Assembly (NCBI RefSeq): GCF_000331305.1
Contig: NZ_KB217478.1
Coordinates: forward strand, 6,373,646 to 6,437,645
Direction of reading: 5' to 3'
DNA: 64,000 nucleotides
Source: Calothrix sp. PCC 7103
GTDB taxonomy: Bacteria > Cyanobacteriota > Cyanobacteriia > Cyanobacteriales > Nostocaceae
Shown: positions 1 to 9,694 of the stretch, piece after piece
Position numbering within the stretch: position 1 is the stretch's first letter
Layout of the letters: each line of letters begins with the position of its first letter
Program-made: the position numbers and the translations under genes
Notes under the pieces: generated by a model
The model's input: only the letters and a program-made list of their open reading frames with translations
Told to the model about the DNA's origin: nothing
The model's database searches: none

Positions 1-718
1 ACCGTATTAAGCAGTTATCGAGTTTATCCCAACGCGCATGAACGAGAATGTTTTCTAATTTCAAGTCATTGTGCGTCAAACAGCAAGGACTCCATTCACA
101 TGCTAAGTCGGCAATAGCTGATTCTAAAATTTCGTAGCGTTGGTTAAGTACATAAAAGTCGAGTGCGGATTGCTCCATTTCTCCAAATATCTCTGGTGTG
201 ACAAAACCCGCTCCCTGCGCTGGATTAAAAAATTCATAGCGAATTGCCCCATCTGGAGCAGTCGTCATAAAATTACGATATTCACGACGGTTGTATGTAC
301 TGCGATGTAGCGCTGCTAAGTTACTACCTACCGTAGCTGCTATCGTTTCGGGGTAAATACCCTTATCCCCATACAAACTGCCTAATTCTTGGTAATCATC
401 AAGATAATTACGAACCAATATTGAATTTTCTTCATCAAAATGCACTACCGTACAGGACAGCGCAGTAATGTTTCTCAATACTGGAAACGCAAGCGTTAAC
501 TGGTGCTGAAGAAGTTCGTTAAACAATGAGTGAGGAATTTCATTATTCAAACCGCGTTCTTGCTTGACTAGGAGCTTTTGTCCTGCTTGGGTAACAAGAA
601 AATTACGATTTTTGCAATCTGGCAATTGAGAATCAAATGAAGCTCCATCTTCTAAGCTAAACAGACCTGCGACTTGCAGGTACTGGATAACGTTGTGTGA
701 AGACAGTGAAAAGACCAT
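1..718 (-). CDS. APH/choline-kinase-like phosphotransferase, N-terminal part (cut by window edge)
   Basis: Open reading frame on the minus strand from an ATG at 716-718 running off the left edge, giving about 239 residues without a stop. Near the edge it reads CCLTHNDLKLENILVH, the HxDxxxxN catalytic loop of aminoglycoside/choline phosphotransferase-fold kinases, and upstream there is a helical segment ending in NLAALHRSTYNRREY that fits the linker of this fold. The C-terminal DxD/E metal-binding part would lie outside the window. The family moves the ATP gamma-phosphate to small molecules or peptides; the substrate cannot be told. The fold call is fairly safe, the function is open. Confidence 0.7.
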   Translation of the reverse strand, partial: MVFSLSSHNVIQYLQVAGLFSLEDGASFDSQLPDCKNRNFLVTQAGQKLLVKQERGLNNEIPHSLFNELLQHQLTLAFPVLRNITALSCTVVHFDEENSILVRNYLDDYQELGSLYGDKGIYPETIAATVGSNLAALHRSTYNRREYRNFMTTAPDGAIRYEFFNPAQGAGFVTPEIFGEMEQSALDFYVLNQRYEILESAIADLACEWSPCCLTHNDLKLENILVHARWDKLDNCLIR

Positions 719-1367
719 GTACTAGTTCCTACCTAAATTATTGCAAAACTCAAAAACATAACAGCGAGCAAAATACTAATTGTAATTGTCACTATCTACT
801 AATATCCGATTTGTGCTAGCAAGACTTGCCAAAATGGCAATAAAGCCTTTACTTTTGCTTTAAATAATGCTTATCAGAGCCTTTAAATCTTTAAATAACA
901 TCAGAACAATTCGCCAACGAGCGTATGTTCACGAGTTACATTTTTCATTTAGTTCTGCTCTAAATCAATAATCAACATATCTGTAAATTTACCCAACATC
1001 TACACAGTACATAAAAACTTCGTTAAATTCCGGATAGGTTCAATGTTTTTATAAGGGAATTTTTAATATGATACTTTAATAGCCTGTAATCCTTATAAAT
1101 TAAGCTTTTTACCCAAATATCATTATGATTGAAGGTGCCATACTGAGGTTGACATCAACATATTTTTTTACAAGTAAAGGCTTTTTTGTAAATTTTGTAA
1201 CAATTTGTTCTGAAGGGATAAAAATATGCCTAATATGATTTTTAAATCAATTTACTAATATTCATGACTTAAGTAAAATTTTGTCTTGTGGAGCGGGCTG
1301 TCTCTTGTACCGCCGCTAGATATTGGTAGATATTAGGATGGGCTTTTGACACCCATCCCACAAGAAG
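719..1367. other. Intergenic region with a terminal inverted repeat
   Basis: AT-rich, no convincing ORF. The left part must hold the promoter of the phosphotransferase gene. At its right end CTTGTGG (1285-1291) and CCACAAG (1358-1364) bracket a GC-richer stretch; similar CTTGTGG elements occur at 16081, 23413 and 48189, so this is one copy of a dispersed repeat. Confidence 0.5.
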
Positions 1368-1691
1368 TTAAGTAGAAGCTTTAAAAATTTGGCTGGCAAT
1401 AACAAGAAGTGTTACAACTCCCAAAACAGTCATTAAACCCGCAGGCATAAATTTACGTGTTTTTTGTAATCTCAAAGCAAAAACTATAACTAAAATAGCA
1501 GTAATAACCCCGGCAAAGACAAAACCATAGCTTTGTCCTTGAAGTTGGAGTATACCAGCGATAATTAGTAGTAAGCCACTAATGGCGCCGCTAATTAGGG
1601 AAATTTTACTTCCAGCTTGCTTGTAGCCAATAATGCCACCAACAATTGATAAAATACCGTAAGTGAACGTGATAATAGTAGCTAAGTTCAT
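1368..1691 (-). CDS. TMEM14 family (UPF0136) small membrane protein
   Basis: 107 residues, almost entirely hydrophobic with four predicted membrane segments (about 5-23, 29-49, 54-73, 82-101) separated by short basic turns such as YKQAGSK. This size and the glycine-rich first helices (GILSIVGGIIGYKQAGS) are typical of the TMEM14/UPF0136 family, conserved in cyanobacteria and chloroplasts. Plant members of the wider FAX group act in fatty-acid export, but bacterial function is not established. Its ATG lies only 16 bp from the divergent ATPase gene, so the promoters of the two genes must overlap each other's 5' ends. Confidence 0.8.
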   Translation of the reverse strand: MNLATIITFTYGILSIVGGIIGYKQAGSKISLISGAISGLLLIIAGILQLQGQSYGFVFAGVITAILVIVFALRLQKTRKFMPAGLMTVLGVVTLLVIASQIFKAST

Positions 1692-1707
1692 TCGTGAATC
1701 CTAATGT

Positions 1708-3021
1708 ATGGACAATCAAGCAATCGCCAAAGTGCAATATCTCCAACGTCAAGCAGCTTCTCTTTTAATTTATCAGTCTGTGTTAACAGGAGAAGTGGGA
1801 GGCGCCTTTTTAGATTTACTACAAGCGATACGTTATAAAGAAGCTGATGCACGCAGTTGTTTGCAAGCTTACGGCAATTACTTTAAGTCGCTGGCAACGC
1901 TAAATCAAAATTGGGAAGATTATTTAATTCTCAAAATTTTACGCTCGGATAACCCTTTCTCGAAGTTAGCGCAGCAGCAAGATATAGAAAGTTTACCTTC
2001 TTCACTAATTGCCGCAGTGGAACATGACTTACAAATACTCCAAACGCTTTATGAATGTAGTTGTGCAGTGTTAAGCGAGTGGGTACAGTCTGTTGCCCAT
2101 CTTCCTGTATCGCCAGTTATATGGTATGTGGAATCAGATAATGTTGAAACTGTGGAGACCGTACATGTAACGTCTCTACAACAATTTGAAAACTGGGCAG
2201 ATGCTACAGAAATGCTAGCTTCTTATTATCGACAATATGGTACAGGATTATTTGCTGAATATGTAGCTTTGCGCTGGCAAGCTGGTAACTTTGTTGGTAT
2301 TCAAAATCCTGACTCAGTTAAAATTAGTGAATTGGTTGGCTATGAGTTGCAGTATGAGGCTTTATTAAAGAATACAGAGTTTTTACTAGCTGGAGTTGGC
2401 GCCTTACATGTTTTGTTATATGGCAGTCGTGGTTCTGGAAAGTCGTCTTTAGTCAAAGCTTTATTAAACGAGTATTGGGAACGGGGGTTAAGATTGCTCG
2501 AAGTCGCAAAATCTGAGTTGAAGGATTTACCTATGATTGTCGAGCAGTTGCGCTCTGTGCCGCAAAAATTTATTGTATTCGTTGATGATTTATCGTTTGA
2601 AGATGACGACGATGCATTTAAAGCGCTCAAAGTCGTATTAGAAGGTAATTTGACCGCGCGTGCTAAGAATGTAGTAGTATATGCTACATCAAATCGGCGC
2701 CATTTAATTCGCGAGTATTTCGCTGACCGACCAGCACCACGTGATAACGATGAAGTTCATGCTTGGGATACGATGCAAGAGAAACTATCCTTTAGCGACC
2801 GCTTTGGTCTAACTTTGACATTTGAAGGCGCCGACCAAAACACTTATCTTAAAATAGTGGGGCATTTAACAATGCTAGCTGGAATTAATATTGATGATAA
2901 AGATTTACAGTATCAAGCGCTACAGTGGGCAACTCGGCACAATGGACGCTCAGGAAGAACCGCACGACAGTTTGTAGATTACTTAAAAGCTGATATAGCA
3001 GTGTTTGGAGAGAAAACTTAA
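1708..3021 (+). CDS. DUF815 family AAA-type ATPase
   Basis: 437 residues. The N-terminal 200 are helical with no recognised domain. The C-terminal ATPase has a Walker A GSRGSGKSS (about 239-247), Walker B FIVFVDDLSFE (288-298) and a sensor-like YATSNRRHL (325-333); the last two strings are hallmarks of DUF815. No transmembrane segments. The family is widespread but its substrate is unknown; an AAA remodelling role is inference. It precedes, on the same strand, a coiled-coil membrane protein and a DUF2791 ATPase, so the three may form one transcriptional group, though the gaps (about 180 bp) allow separate promoters. Confidence 0.8.
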   Translation: MDNQAIAKVQYLQRQAASLLIYQSVLTGEVGGAFLDLLQAIRYKEADARSCLQAYGNYFKSLATLNQNWEDYLILKILRSDNPFSKLAQQQDIESLPSSLIAAVEHDLQILQTLYECSCAVLSEWVQSVAHLPVSPVIWYVESDNVETVETVHVTSLQQFENWADATEMLASYYRQYGTGLFAEYVALRWQAGNFVGIQNPDSVKISELVGYELQYEALLKNTEFLLAGVGALHVLLYGSRGSGKSSLVKALLNEYWERGLRLLEVAKSELKDLPMIVEQLRSVPQKFIVFVDDLSFEDDDDAFKALKVVLEGNLTARAKNVVVYATSNRRHLIREYFADRPAPRDNDEVHAWDTMQEKLSFSDRFGLTLTFEGADQNTYLKIVGHLTMLAGINIDDKDLQYQALQWATRHNGRSGRTARQFVDYLKADIAVFGEKT

Positions 3022-3199
3022 ACACGTTTCCCGAAGCGTATACACAAGTAAGTATTCCAATTTTTTGCGACATGAAGTAAAGTGTTATACTCACACTTTC
3101 CTTATCTCGCTTTTAAGTGCATGTAGAATATATATAAAATCTCGCAGGAGAAATCAATAGTTAATCATATTCATCCAACGACTCGCGCACACAATTAAT

Positions 3200-4504
3200 A
3201 TGCAGCCAGCAGTGTTAAGCAATCGATTTCTTATAGGTACAATTGCATTTGTTCTCAGTTTTGGGCTAAGTCTTATTTTTAAGTGGAATTTCGGTGAAGC
3301 CGTTTTTACCGGAATAATCACCGTAATGGCAACTTATATTGCTGCCTTTTGTGTCGATAAACGGCGCCGAAATTATGAAATGCTGATTCTTGAATCTTAC
3401 AGAAAGCGGATTCGCGAACTCGAAGCTGTAGAAGCTAACTTTATTGCCGAAATTAATCAACTAGAAAATCATCGTAATAGATTATACAACGAAACCAGTC
3501 AATTACAGAGTCAAATCAGCGAGCGTCGTAACCAACGCGAAATTCTTAACCGTGAGTTAGGTAGTTTTGTAGGACAGAAAGCCGCACTTGAAACGACTTA
3601 TAATAGATTGCAGCATGAAATAGAGAATATTGAAAAAAGTAAAATAGAGTTGCATAACTCATTTGCTGCTGAGAAGCGTAAGCAAGATTTGAATGTTAGT
3701 GTTTGCCGCGCTGAAATTACACAGTTACAAATACATATAGCAGAGCTAAAGAAACAAAAAGAAGAATTTGAAAATAATTTAACTTTATTAGAAAGACTAA
3801 AACCACAACTCGAAGAAAAACTACATCAACTGCGGGTGCAAATTCAAGAGTTAGAAGTTAAAGAAAACCATAAAAACAGTATAATATTAGAAAAATCTAA
3901 CGAGCGCAAAACATTAGATTCTAAAATTAAATCTCTTCAAACCAAACTGACAACAAAGCAAGAAGAGTTAAAAACTTTACAAGACCAAATATCATTACTG
4001 CAAGACGAACGAAACTTGTTACAAACTCAAGTTTGGGAACTTTTGCAGGAAACAGAAAAACTTAACCCAGAATATAGTATTGAAGATAATCATAATATAT
4101 ATGATAACGGTGTTGAACCAGAAGCAGAATTTCCTTTTTCTGATTTACTAGAAATTATAGAACCAGTATCAACTCAGAATATCCAATCAGAAAATCAAAT
4201 AGTTGAATTGCCTGGAGAATGGAATAATTTTAGGCATCAGTTAAACAATCGTGGCTTTTTAGTATTAAAAGCTATATTAGAACAAGAAAATCCTAACCCT
4301 TCAATTAAACAAATAGCAGAAGAGAATATTACAATGCCAAGCTTGTTAATTGATGCAATCAACGAGTTAGCGAGTAATACAATTGGTGAGTTGATAATTG
4401 AAACCACTTCTGAGTGTCCCAAAATATATGTAGAACACATCGAAAATGTTCATATTATAATAAAAGCATATGAAACAGTCGCTACCGGAACACACGTCGC
4501 CTAA
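3200..4504 (+). CDS. Membrane-anchored coiled-coil protein with TerB_C-like C-terminus
   Basis: 434 residues. Two hydrophobic helices at about 9-27 and 32-51 with a short loop (KWNFGEA) anchor it in a membrane. Residues 65-295 form a long, highly charged coiled coil (repeated LE..K, LQ..I heptads). The last 100 residues (from LPGEWNNFRHQL) resemble the TerB_C winged-helix-like domain: one segment reads FLVLKAILEQENPNPSIKQI, followed by a beta hairpin and YVEHIENV. TerB_C proteins occur with DUF2791 ATPases and helicases in putative stress or defence systems, and a DUF2791 gene follows directly. The anchor and coiled coil are clear; the TerB_C assignment is by eye and less certain. Confidence 0.6.
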   Translation: MQPAVLSNRFLIGTIAFVLSFGLSLIFKWNFGEAVFTGIITVMATYIAAFCVDKRRRNYEMLILESYRKRIRELEAVEANFIAEINQLENHRNRLYNETSQLQSQISERRNQREILNRELGSFVGQKAALETTYNRLQHEIENIEKSKIELHNSFAAEKRKQDLNVSVCRAEITQLQIHIAELKKQKEEFENNLTLLERLKPQLEEKLHQLRVQIQELEVKENHKNSIILEKSNERKTLDSKIKSLQTKLTTKQEELKTLQDQISLLQDERNLLQTQVWELLQETEKLNPEYSIEDNHNIYDNGVEPEAEFPFSDLLEIIEPVSTQNIQSENQIVELPGEWNNFRHQLNNRGFLVLKAILEQENPNPSIKQIAEENITMPSLLIDAINELASNTIGELIIETTSECPKIYVEHIENVHIIIKAYETVATGTHVA

Positions 4505-4613
4505 TTATGTTAGAACTATCGTAAAATAAGATAGGGCAGATTTTTAGTAGACCTCTTACCTGTTACAGAATCATGCGAGTCGATAACTATGCTTATAAGT
4601 TCGGGTAAGATAA

Positions 4614-4641
4614 ATCCGGCATTTTCTAGAAAATGCCGGAT
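4614..4641. promoter_or_regulatory. Perfect 28-bp palindrome upstream of the DUF2791 ATPase gene
   Basis: ATCCGGCATTTTCT is followed immediately by its exact reverse complement, so there is no loop. It lies 41 bp before the ATG at 4683. It could be an operator for a dimeric regulator, a cruciform, or a terminator for the upstream gene. No strong T-run follows it, so a terminator is less likely. Confidence 0.55.
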
Positions 4642-4682
4642 AATTATTCATAAGCGTACTTGCTGCATAATAGAGGTTTCAA

Positions 4683-6011
4683 ATGGCAAAAGTTAAACTC
4701 CCAAAAAAAATATCTATTGGCTTGATAAATTCTTTGGGTGCGGGGGTAGTGCCAAGAGAAGGGGTTGAGCATATTGCAGTCGGACGAGAAAAAGAACTTC
4801 AAAGTCTTATCCAAAATCTTGATGATATCGCTGAAGGAGTAGCGGCTTTTCGTTTTATTATTGGTAATTACGGTTCCGGTAAAAGCTTTTTGCTGCAACT
4901 GCTTAGAAACCGCGCGATGGAACAAGGTTTTGTCGTTGCAGATGCGGACTTATCATCGAGTCGGCGCCTAGCTGGGAGTAATAATGAAGGACTCGCCACT
5001 TATCGAGAAATGATGAGTCATCTCTCTACAAAAACTCGTCCTGATGGTGGCGCCTTAGTTTCAATATTAGAAGGTTGGATAAACAAAATTCAGCAAGAAG
5101 TCGCTTCAGCTTCTGGAATGCGTCCCAATGATGAAGGGTTTGACGACAAAGTAGAAGACAAAATCCGCGAAGTCGTGCAATATATGGAAGACTTAGTTCA
5201 CGGCTTTGATTTTGGCACCGTCATTAGTGCATATTGGAGAGGTTACCGTCAAGATGACGATAATTTGAAAAATTCCGCACTTAGGTGGTTACGTGGTGAG
5301 TTTACCACAAAAATTGAAGCTAAACAAGCTTTGGGTGTGCGCGTAATTATTGATGACGAAAGTTGGTACGATTACATCAAACTTTTAGCCAAATTTGTCG
5401 CCGAAATTGGTTATAAAGGGTTATTGATAATGCTTGATGAAGCTGTGAATTTGTATCAAATCCCTACAACTGTGACACGTGAGAAAAATTACAATCGTTT
5501 ATTAGGCATATTTAATGATACGATGCAGTGTAAAGCCGAGCATTTGGGTGTATTAATTGGCGGCACTACGAAATTTTTAGAAGACCCAAATAGGGGACTG
5601 TTTTCTGACTTAGCGTGGCGCCGACGTACAAAAGAAAGTCGATTTGTAGAAGCTGCTGGTGTGCAAGAGTTTTTGGGTCCAGTTATTCGTTTAAACCCAC
5701 TGAGTGAGGATGAGATTTTAAAGCTATTGCAAAAAATCGCTGACATTCATGCATCGAATTATGGTAGTACTGCTTTGGGTGTACGCGAATGTAAAAGTTT
5801 TGTCAAAGAAATAGTTAACCGTTTAGGCGCCGATGCACTATTGACTCCTGGTGAAATAGTTCGTGATTTTATTAGCATTTTAAACATTATGCATCAAAAC
5901 CCGCATCTAAAGTTTGACGACATTATTCATGGAGATAAATTTAAACCAACTATTGCGGGAGTTGATGCACAGGAAGGAGATGTTTCTGATGTTGCCGAGT
6001 TTAGTTTGTAA
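4683..6011 (+). CDS. DUF2791 family P-loop ATPase (BREX BrxD-like)
   Basis: 442 residues. Starts with the family-typical opening (ARxxI..L..GVVPREGVEHIAVGR) in which residues 21-35 precede the ATPase core. Walker A GNYGSGKSFL at 61-70, Walker B LLIMLDEAVNL near 247-257, and a sensor GGTTKFLEDPNRGLFSD near 300. DUF2791 includes BrxD of type 2 BREX phage defence and ATPases paired with TerB-type proteins. Here the TerB_C-like gene is directly upstream, but there is no pglZ, methyltransferase or brxHI nearby, so this is not a BREX locus as such. Its role is likely as an ATPase acting on DNA or on the membrane partner; that part is inference. Confidence 0.8.
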   Translation: MAKVKLPKKISIGLINSLGAGVVPREGVEHIAVGREKELQSLIQNLDDIAEGVAAFRFIIGNYGSGKSFLLQLLRNRAMEQGFVVADADLSSSRRLAGSNNEGLATYREMMSHLSTKTRPDGGALVSILEGWINKIQQEVASASGMRPNDEGFDDKVEDKIREVVQYMEDLVHGFDFGTVISAYWRGYRQDDDNLKNSALRWLRGEFTTKIEAKQALGVRVIIDDESWYDYIKLLAKFVAEIGYKGLLIMLDEAVNLYQIPTTVTREKNYNRLLGIFNDTMQCKAEHLGVLIGGTTKFLEDPNRGLFSDLAWRRRTKESRFVEAAGVQEFLGPVIRLNPLSEDEILKLLQKIADIHASNYGSTALGVRECKSFVKEIVNRLGADALLTPGEIVRDFISILNIMHQNPHLKFDDIIHGDKFKPTIAGVDAQEGDVSDVAEFSL

Positions 6012-6027
6012 TTAATTAACCAACTAA

Positions 6028-7356
6028 TTACTCGTTCATATTGCGATAAGTGGCAACTGCCGAAGGAGAAACACGGTTCAAGTAACGGAATATCCAATAC
6101 TTGAAAATAGTGTCTAAAATCACAGGGAATGTTGCGATGAATAAAAATATAAAACTGTGATTTCCCGGTAGTCCCCAGTGACGCGAAATACCTTCTAAAA
6201 TCACTTCCCAACCGTGTGGGGAGTGAAAACCCACGAAAATATCGGTAAACAGAATAATAATAAACGCTTTGGCACTATCGCTTAAACCGTAAACAATATG
6301 GTCAAAGAAATCTTTTAAAACGCTAATTTCACGTTTGCTAACCAGTAGTAGCCATGTAAAAGCAACAACAGATGTCATATCTGAAAACACATTTTTAATC
6401 GCGTTAGAGCTTTCAACGCGGTACTCGTTAGCTAGCTCGCGCGCTTCTTCTTGAACTTTTTCTTCCAACTCGGTCGCGGACATTGGTGCTATCAGACCAA
6501 CTAAGCTTTGAAATTTAATTCTTTCTTCAAATCTTTCGAGTTGCGTTAGTGCTTCTTCTTCCATTTCGGAATTAATGAAAACCCTAACGCTTTCATTGTT
6601 GTGACGAAGATGGTCTACTATTGGACCAACAACAAAGGCTTTTGATAGTTGATGTGTTAAAATTGGTACTATAATTAATAATAAAATAAACCTAACTGAT
6701 ATTATGGTGCGACGCTGCGCTTTACGAAAATTTTGAACAACATCTTGTTCTGCCGTTGGGTCTAACTCAACTTGCAACCGACCGATAGTACCCAAAATGG
6801 AACGTGGTAAAACACCTGTTGTATTAGTTTTACCGAGTCTTGGATTAGTCGATTCTCGAATTTCAAGATTTCTTAACCCTGGTTGAGAAAACGCTGTTTC
6901 TGTTTGTGCTATATGTGAACCAAAAAGTGCTGGAGGTGCAATTATTTCATTATCAGTATCAACATTGATATATTTTGCTGTAATTTCATCAATAATTTTT
7001 AACTTTGCTAACACCTGTTCTGGATTAATTAATTCTACTCCATACCTTTGGGCGCCACGAGTATTCGACTCGTTAAAAAAGAAGCGGCTAGAATTAAACT
7101 CGGTGAGTCTCATTCTCACTAGCCTTAATTGTTTTCTAAGTTCGGACTCAAAGTAGTCATTTACACTGCTTCTTGAAGCTGGCTCAATGCTTATTTGACT
7201 ACCATTAAAATGTTCATCTTCAATTTGCTTGATATATAAAGCTGCTTGGTAAGCTTCTTCCAAAGAACGTACTGGTGTTTTTAAATACCACTTATAAAGT
7301 GATACCAAGTAAGTATAAACTTTTTGAGAGATACTAAGGTTATTCATTGCAGGCAA
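6028..7356 (-). CDS. pxcA: Proton extrusion protein PxcA (CemA family)
   Basis: 442 residues. The N-terminal half is soluble and contains the PxcA opening RSLEEAYQAALYIKQIEDEHF; the C-terminal half carries the CemA domain with four membrane segments, beginning with FILLLIIVPILTHQLSKAFV. PxcA is needed for light-induced sodium-dependent proton extrusion in cyanobacteria and is homologous to chloroplast CemA/Ycf10. It probably sits in the plasma membrane. Convergent with the DUF2791 gene (16 bp between stops) and divergent from the helicase-like gene; it separates what may otherwise be one gene cluster. An ATG four codons in is an equally possible start. Confidence 0.92.
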   Translation of the reverse strand: MPAMNNLSISQKVYTYLVSLYKWYLKTPVRSLEEAYQAALYIKQIEDEHFNGSQISIEPASRSSVNDYFESELRKQLRLVRMRLTEFNSSRFFFNESNTRGAQRYGVELINPEQVLAKLKIIDEITAKYINVDTDNEIIAPPALFGSHIAQTETAFSQPGLRNLEIRESTNPRLGKTNTTGVLPRSILGTIGRLQVELDPTAEQDVVQNFRKAQRRTIISVRFILLLIIVPILTHQLSKAFVVGPIVDHLRHNNESVRVFINSEMEEEALTQLERFEERIKFQSLVGLIAPMSATELEEKVQEEARELANEYRVESSNAIKNVFSDMTSVVAFTWLLLVSKREISVLKDFFDHIVYGLSDSAKAFIIILFTDIFVGFHSPHGWEVILEGISRHWGLPGNHSFIFLFIATFPVILDTIFKYWIFRYLNRVSPSAVATYRNMNE

Positions 7357-7438
7357 CTATAAGCGCATTATGAGCGTAATTGATTAACCTAGGAGAGTGC
7401 ATAGGAGTTATACTAACAGATTGGCAAGGAGACAGTTT

Positions 7439-9694
7439 GTGATTTTTGATTTGCTCTGGGTAACAGGTCCTAGTCGCAGCGGAAAAACTACTCGCTTAGT
7501 CGAGCAGTTTTGCTTTTGGGTGCAAGGCGCTTCTCCCAATAATGAATCATTTTATACTAAAAATTCAAGTAAAAAAAGTAATCTTAATACCCCGAAGCGT
7601 TTATTTATTCACCCAAGCGAACCAGGTGTTTTAGTGTTTGCGGCGAATAATGAGAATAGGAGTGAATTGGCGGATAAAATTGTCACAGCAACACAGGGTA
7701 AATATCCCATTCGCGTCAAGACACCTTTGACATTTTTTCAGGAAGAAGTCGTATTATTTTTTCCTTTATTAGTAGAGTTGCTGAATTTAAAAGCACAATT
7801 TCCGGTACGGTTGCGTCCAGAAACCGAGCAAGAATTAGCAAGAAGGTTATGGCACCCACATTTGGATGACGAAGTGTTACGACGTGCAGGTGTGAATGAG
7901 TATCGTTTTGTGCGTCGAGTAATTGACTTAATGCAGTTAGCAGCAGTAAGTGGGAATAGGTGTGAGGATATAACGAGTTTATTGAGTGAAGGGTTAGGAA
8001 ATGCGACGAATTTGGAACCAGGATTTTATTCTGAGTTAATTATAGAGTGGCGTGACTGGTGTAGAACGCGCGGTTTTTTGACGTATGGAGTAATTACAGA
8101 ACTTTTTTGCCAGCATTTATTACCGAATGAAAGTTATCAACGGCGCCTACGAGATAGGTATCAGGCGATAATAGCAGATGACGTAGGTGATTATCCGGCT
8201 GTTGCCCGTGATTTATTTGAGGTATTGCTTGATAAAGGAGCAACAGGCGCCTTTAGTTATAACCCTGATAATATAGTGCGGTTAGGGTTAGGTGCCGACC
8301 CAGCTTACCTAGAATCTTTAGCCGAACGTTGTCAAGTAGAAACACTGTCACCCCAATCGAGTATAGGTTTAGGTGATACACTCACAACACAAATGGTGGA
8401 AATAGTTAGTGAGCCAATGACTTTGCTAAATTTTCCAGATAATATCCAATCAATTCAAACAACATCGCGAGCCTCATTACTGCGTCAAACAGGCGATACG
8501 ATAGTAAAAGCAGTTAAATTAAAGCAAGTAGAACCAAAGGACATTGTGATAATTGCACCTGGTTTAGATGCAATTGCGGAATATACTTTGACATCTATTC
8601 TCAGCAAGCAGAATATTCACGTTAACTTATTAAACAACCAAAGACCTTTAATCGCATCACCTTTAATTCGGGCATTATTGACATTGATATCTTTAATCTA
8701 TCCTGGAAACGGGCGCCTCGTTGACCGAGATGCAGTAGCGGAGATGTTAGTAATATTGAGTCGAGGCAACTTAGCATCTAGAAGTGATAGTGGTGTAATA
8801 GAAAGTTTAGACAACAACATACAAGACAACCAACTAGCAACCCCTCACTATCCGCATATCGACCCAGTACGTGCAGGTTTAATAGCAGACTACTGCTTTG
8901 TCCCACACCCTGATGCACCTAATTTATTACCACCAACAAGCTTCGACCGTTGGGACAGATTAGGTTATGCAGCAACCAGAGCATACGAACAAATATTACA
9001 GTGGATAGAAACACAACGAAGCAGACAGCAAGAGCGTGTAATACCCAGTCCAATATCGTTACTATATGCAGCCATTGAGAAATTTTTCCTCAACGTCACA
9101 AATTTACCCTACGACCAAATCACAACATTACGGGAATTACTAGAAACAGCACAACACTACTGGGAAATTGATACTAGACTACGAAGTCAAAAAACAGGAG
9201 AAGATGGAAGCGGAACCCAGCAACTAACCCTACCAGTTTTCAACGCCCCATTCGCAACAAATTCCACAATTGCGGAATTTATACAACTACTGCGACGTGG
9301 AACAATAGTGTCATATCCTTACCCAGTTCGTCCAGTTGGACCAGCAGCAAACGCAGTCACAATATCAACAATATTCCAGTATCGTTCAAGTCGCAAATCG
9401 CACAAATGGCACTTTTGGCTAGATGCAGGTTCATACTTATGGGCAAAAGGTGGTGCAGCGACATTATACGGCGCCAACTTATTTTTACGCGATAGATTGG
9501 GTCAACCTTGGACAGCAGAAGACGAAACCCTAGCAGAAAACCAACGGGTCAAACGCATTTTAGCCGACCTACTCGCGCGTGTATCCGAGCGACTATATCT
9601 ATGTCACAGCGAACTAGCAGTAAACGGTCAAGAACAACTAGGCCCCTTACTACCCCTAGTCAATGCTTCCCTACCTGTTAGCAACGAAAATTAA
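7439..9694 (+). CDS. UvrD/AddB-like superfamily 1 helicase-related protein
   Basis: About 752 residues. Near the N-terminus it has a P-loop WVTGPSRSGKTTRLVEQF; a Walker B-like IIADDVGDYPAVARDLFEVL sits near residue 250, and the C-terminus has SERLYLCHSELAVNGQE, reminiscent of the final UvrD motif. The middle resembles the divergent helicase folds of AddB/RexB proteins. No nuclease motif is seen. I start it at GTG 7439 because AAGGAG lies 7 bp upstream; an upstream GTG at 7397 in the same frame is the alternative. Likely a DNA repair or recombination protein; the exact partner is unknown. It may belong functionally with the DUF2791 cluster across pxcA. Confidence 0.65.
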   Translation: MIFDLLWVTGPSRSGKTTRLVEQFCFWVQGASPNNESFYTKNSSKKSNLNTPKRLFIHPSEPGVLVFAANNENRSELADKIVTATQGKYPIRVKTPLTFFQEEVVLFFPLLVELLNLKAQFPVRLRPETEQELARRLWHPHLDDEVLRRAGVNEYRFVRRVIDLMQLAAVSGNRCEDITSLLSEGLGNATNLEPGFYSELIIEWRDWCRTRGFLTYGVITELFCQHLLPNESYQRRLRDRYQAIIADDVGDYPAVARDLFEVLLDKGATGAFSYNPDNIVRLGLGADPAYLESLAERCQVETLSPQSSIGLGDTLTTQMVEIVSEPMTLLNFPDNIQSIQTTSRASLLRQTGDTIVKAVKLKQVEPKDIVIIAPGLDAIAEYTLTSILSKQNIHVNLLNNQRPLIASPLIRALLTLISLIYPGNGRLVDRDAVAEMLVILSRGNLASRSDSGVIESLDNNIQDNQLATPHYPHIDPVRAGLIADYCFVPHPDAPNLLPPTSFDRWDRLGYAATRAYEQILQWIETQRSRQQERVIPSPISLLYAAIEKFFLNVTNLPYDQITTLRELLETAQHYWEIDTRLRSQKTGEDGSGTQQLTLPVFNAPFATNSTIAEFIQLLRRGTIVSYPYPVRPVGPAANAVTISTIFQYRSSRKSHKWHFWLDAGSYLWAKGGAATLYGANLFLRDRLGQPWTAEDETLAENQRVKRILADLLARVSERLYLCHSELAVNGQEQLGPLLPLVNASLPVSNEN

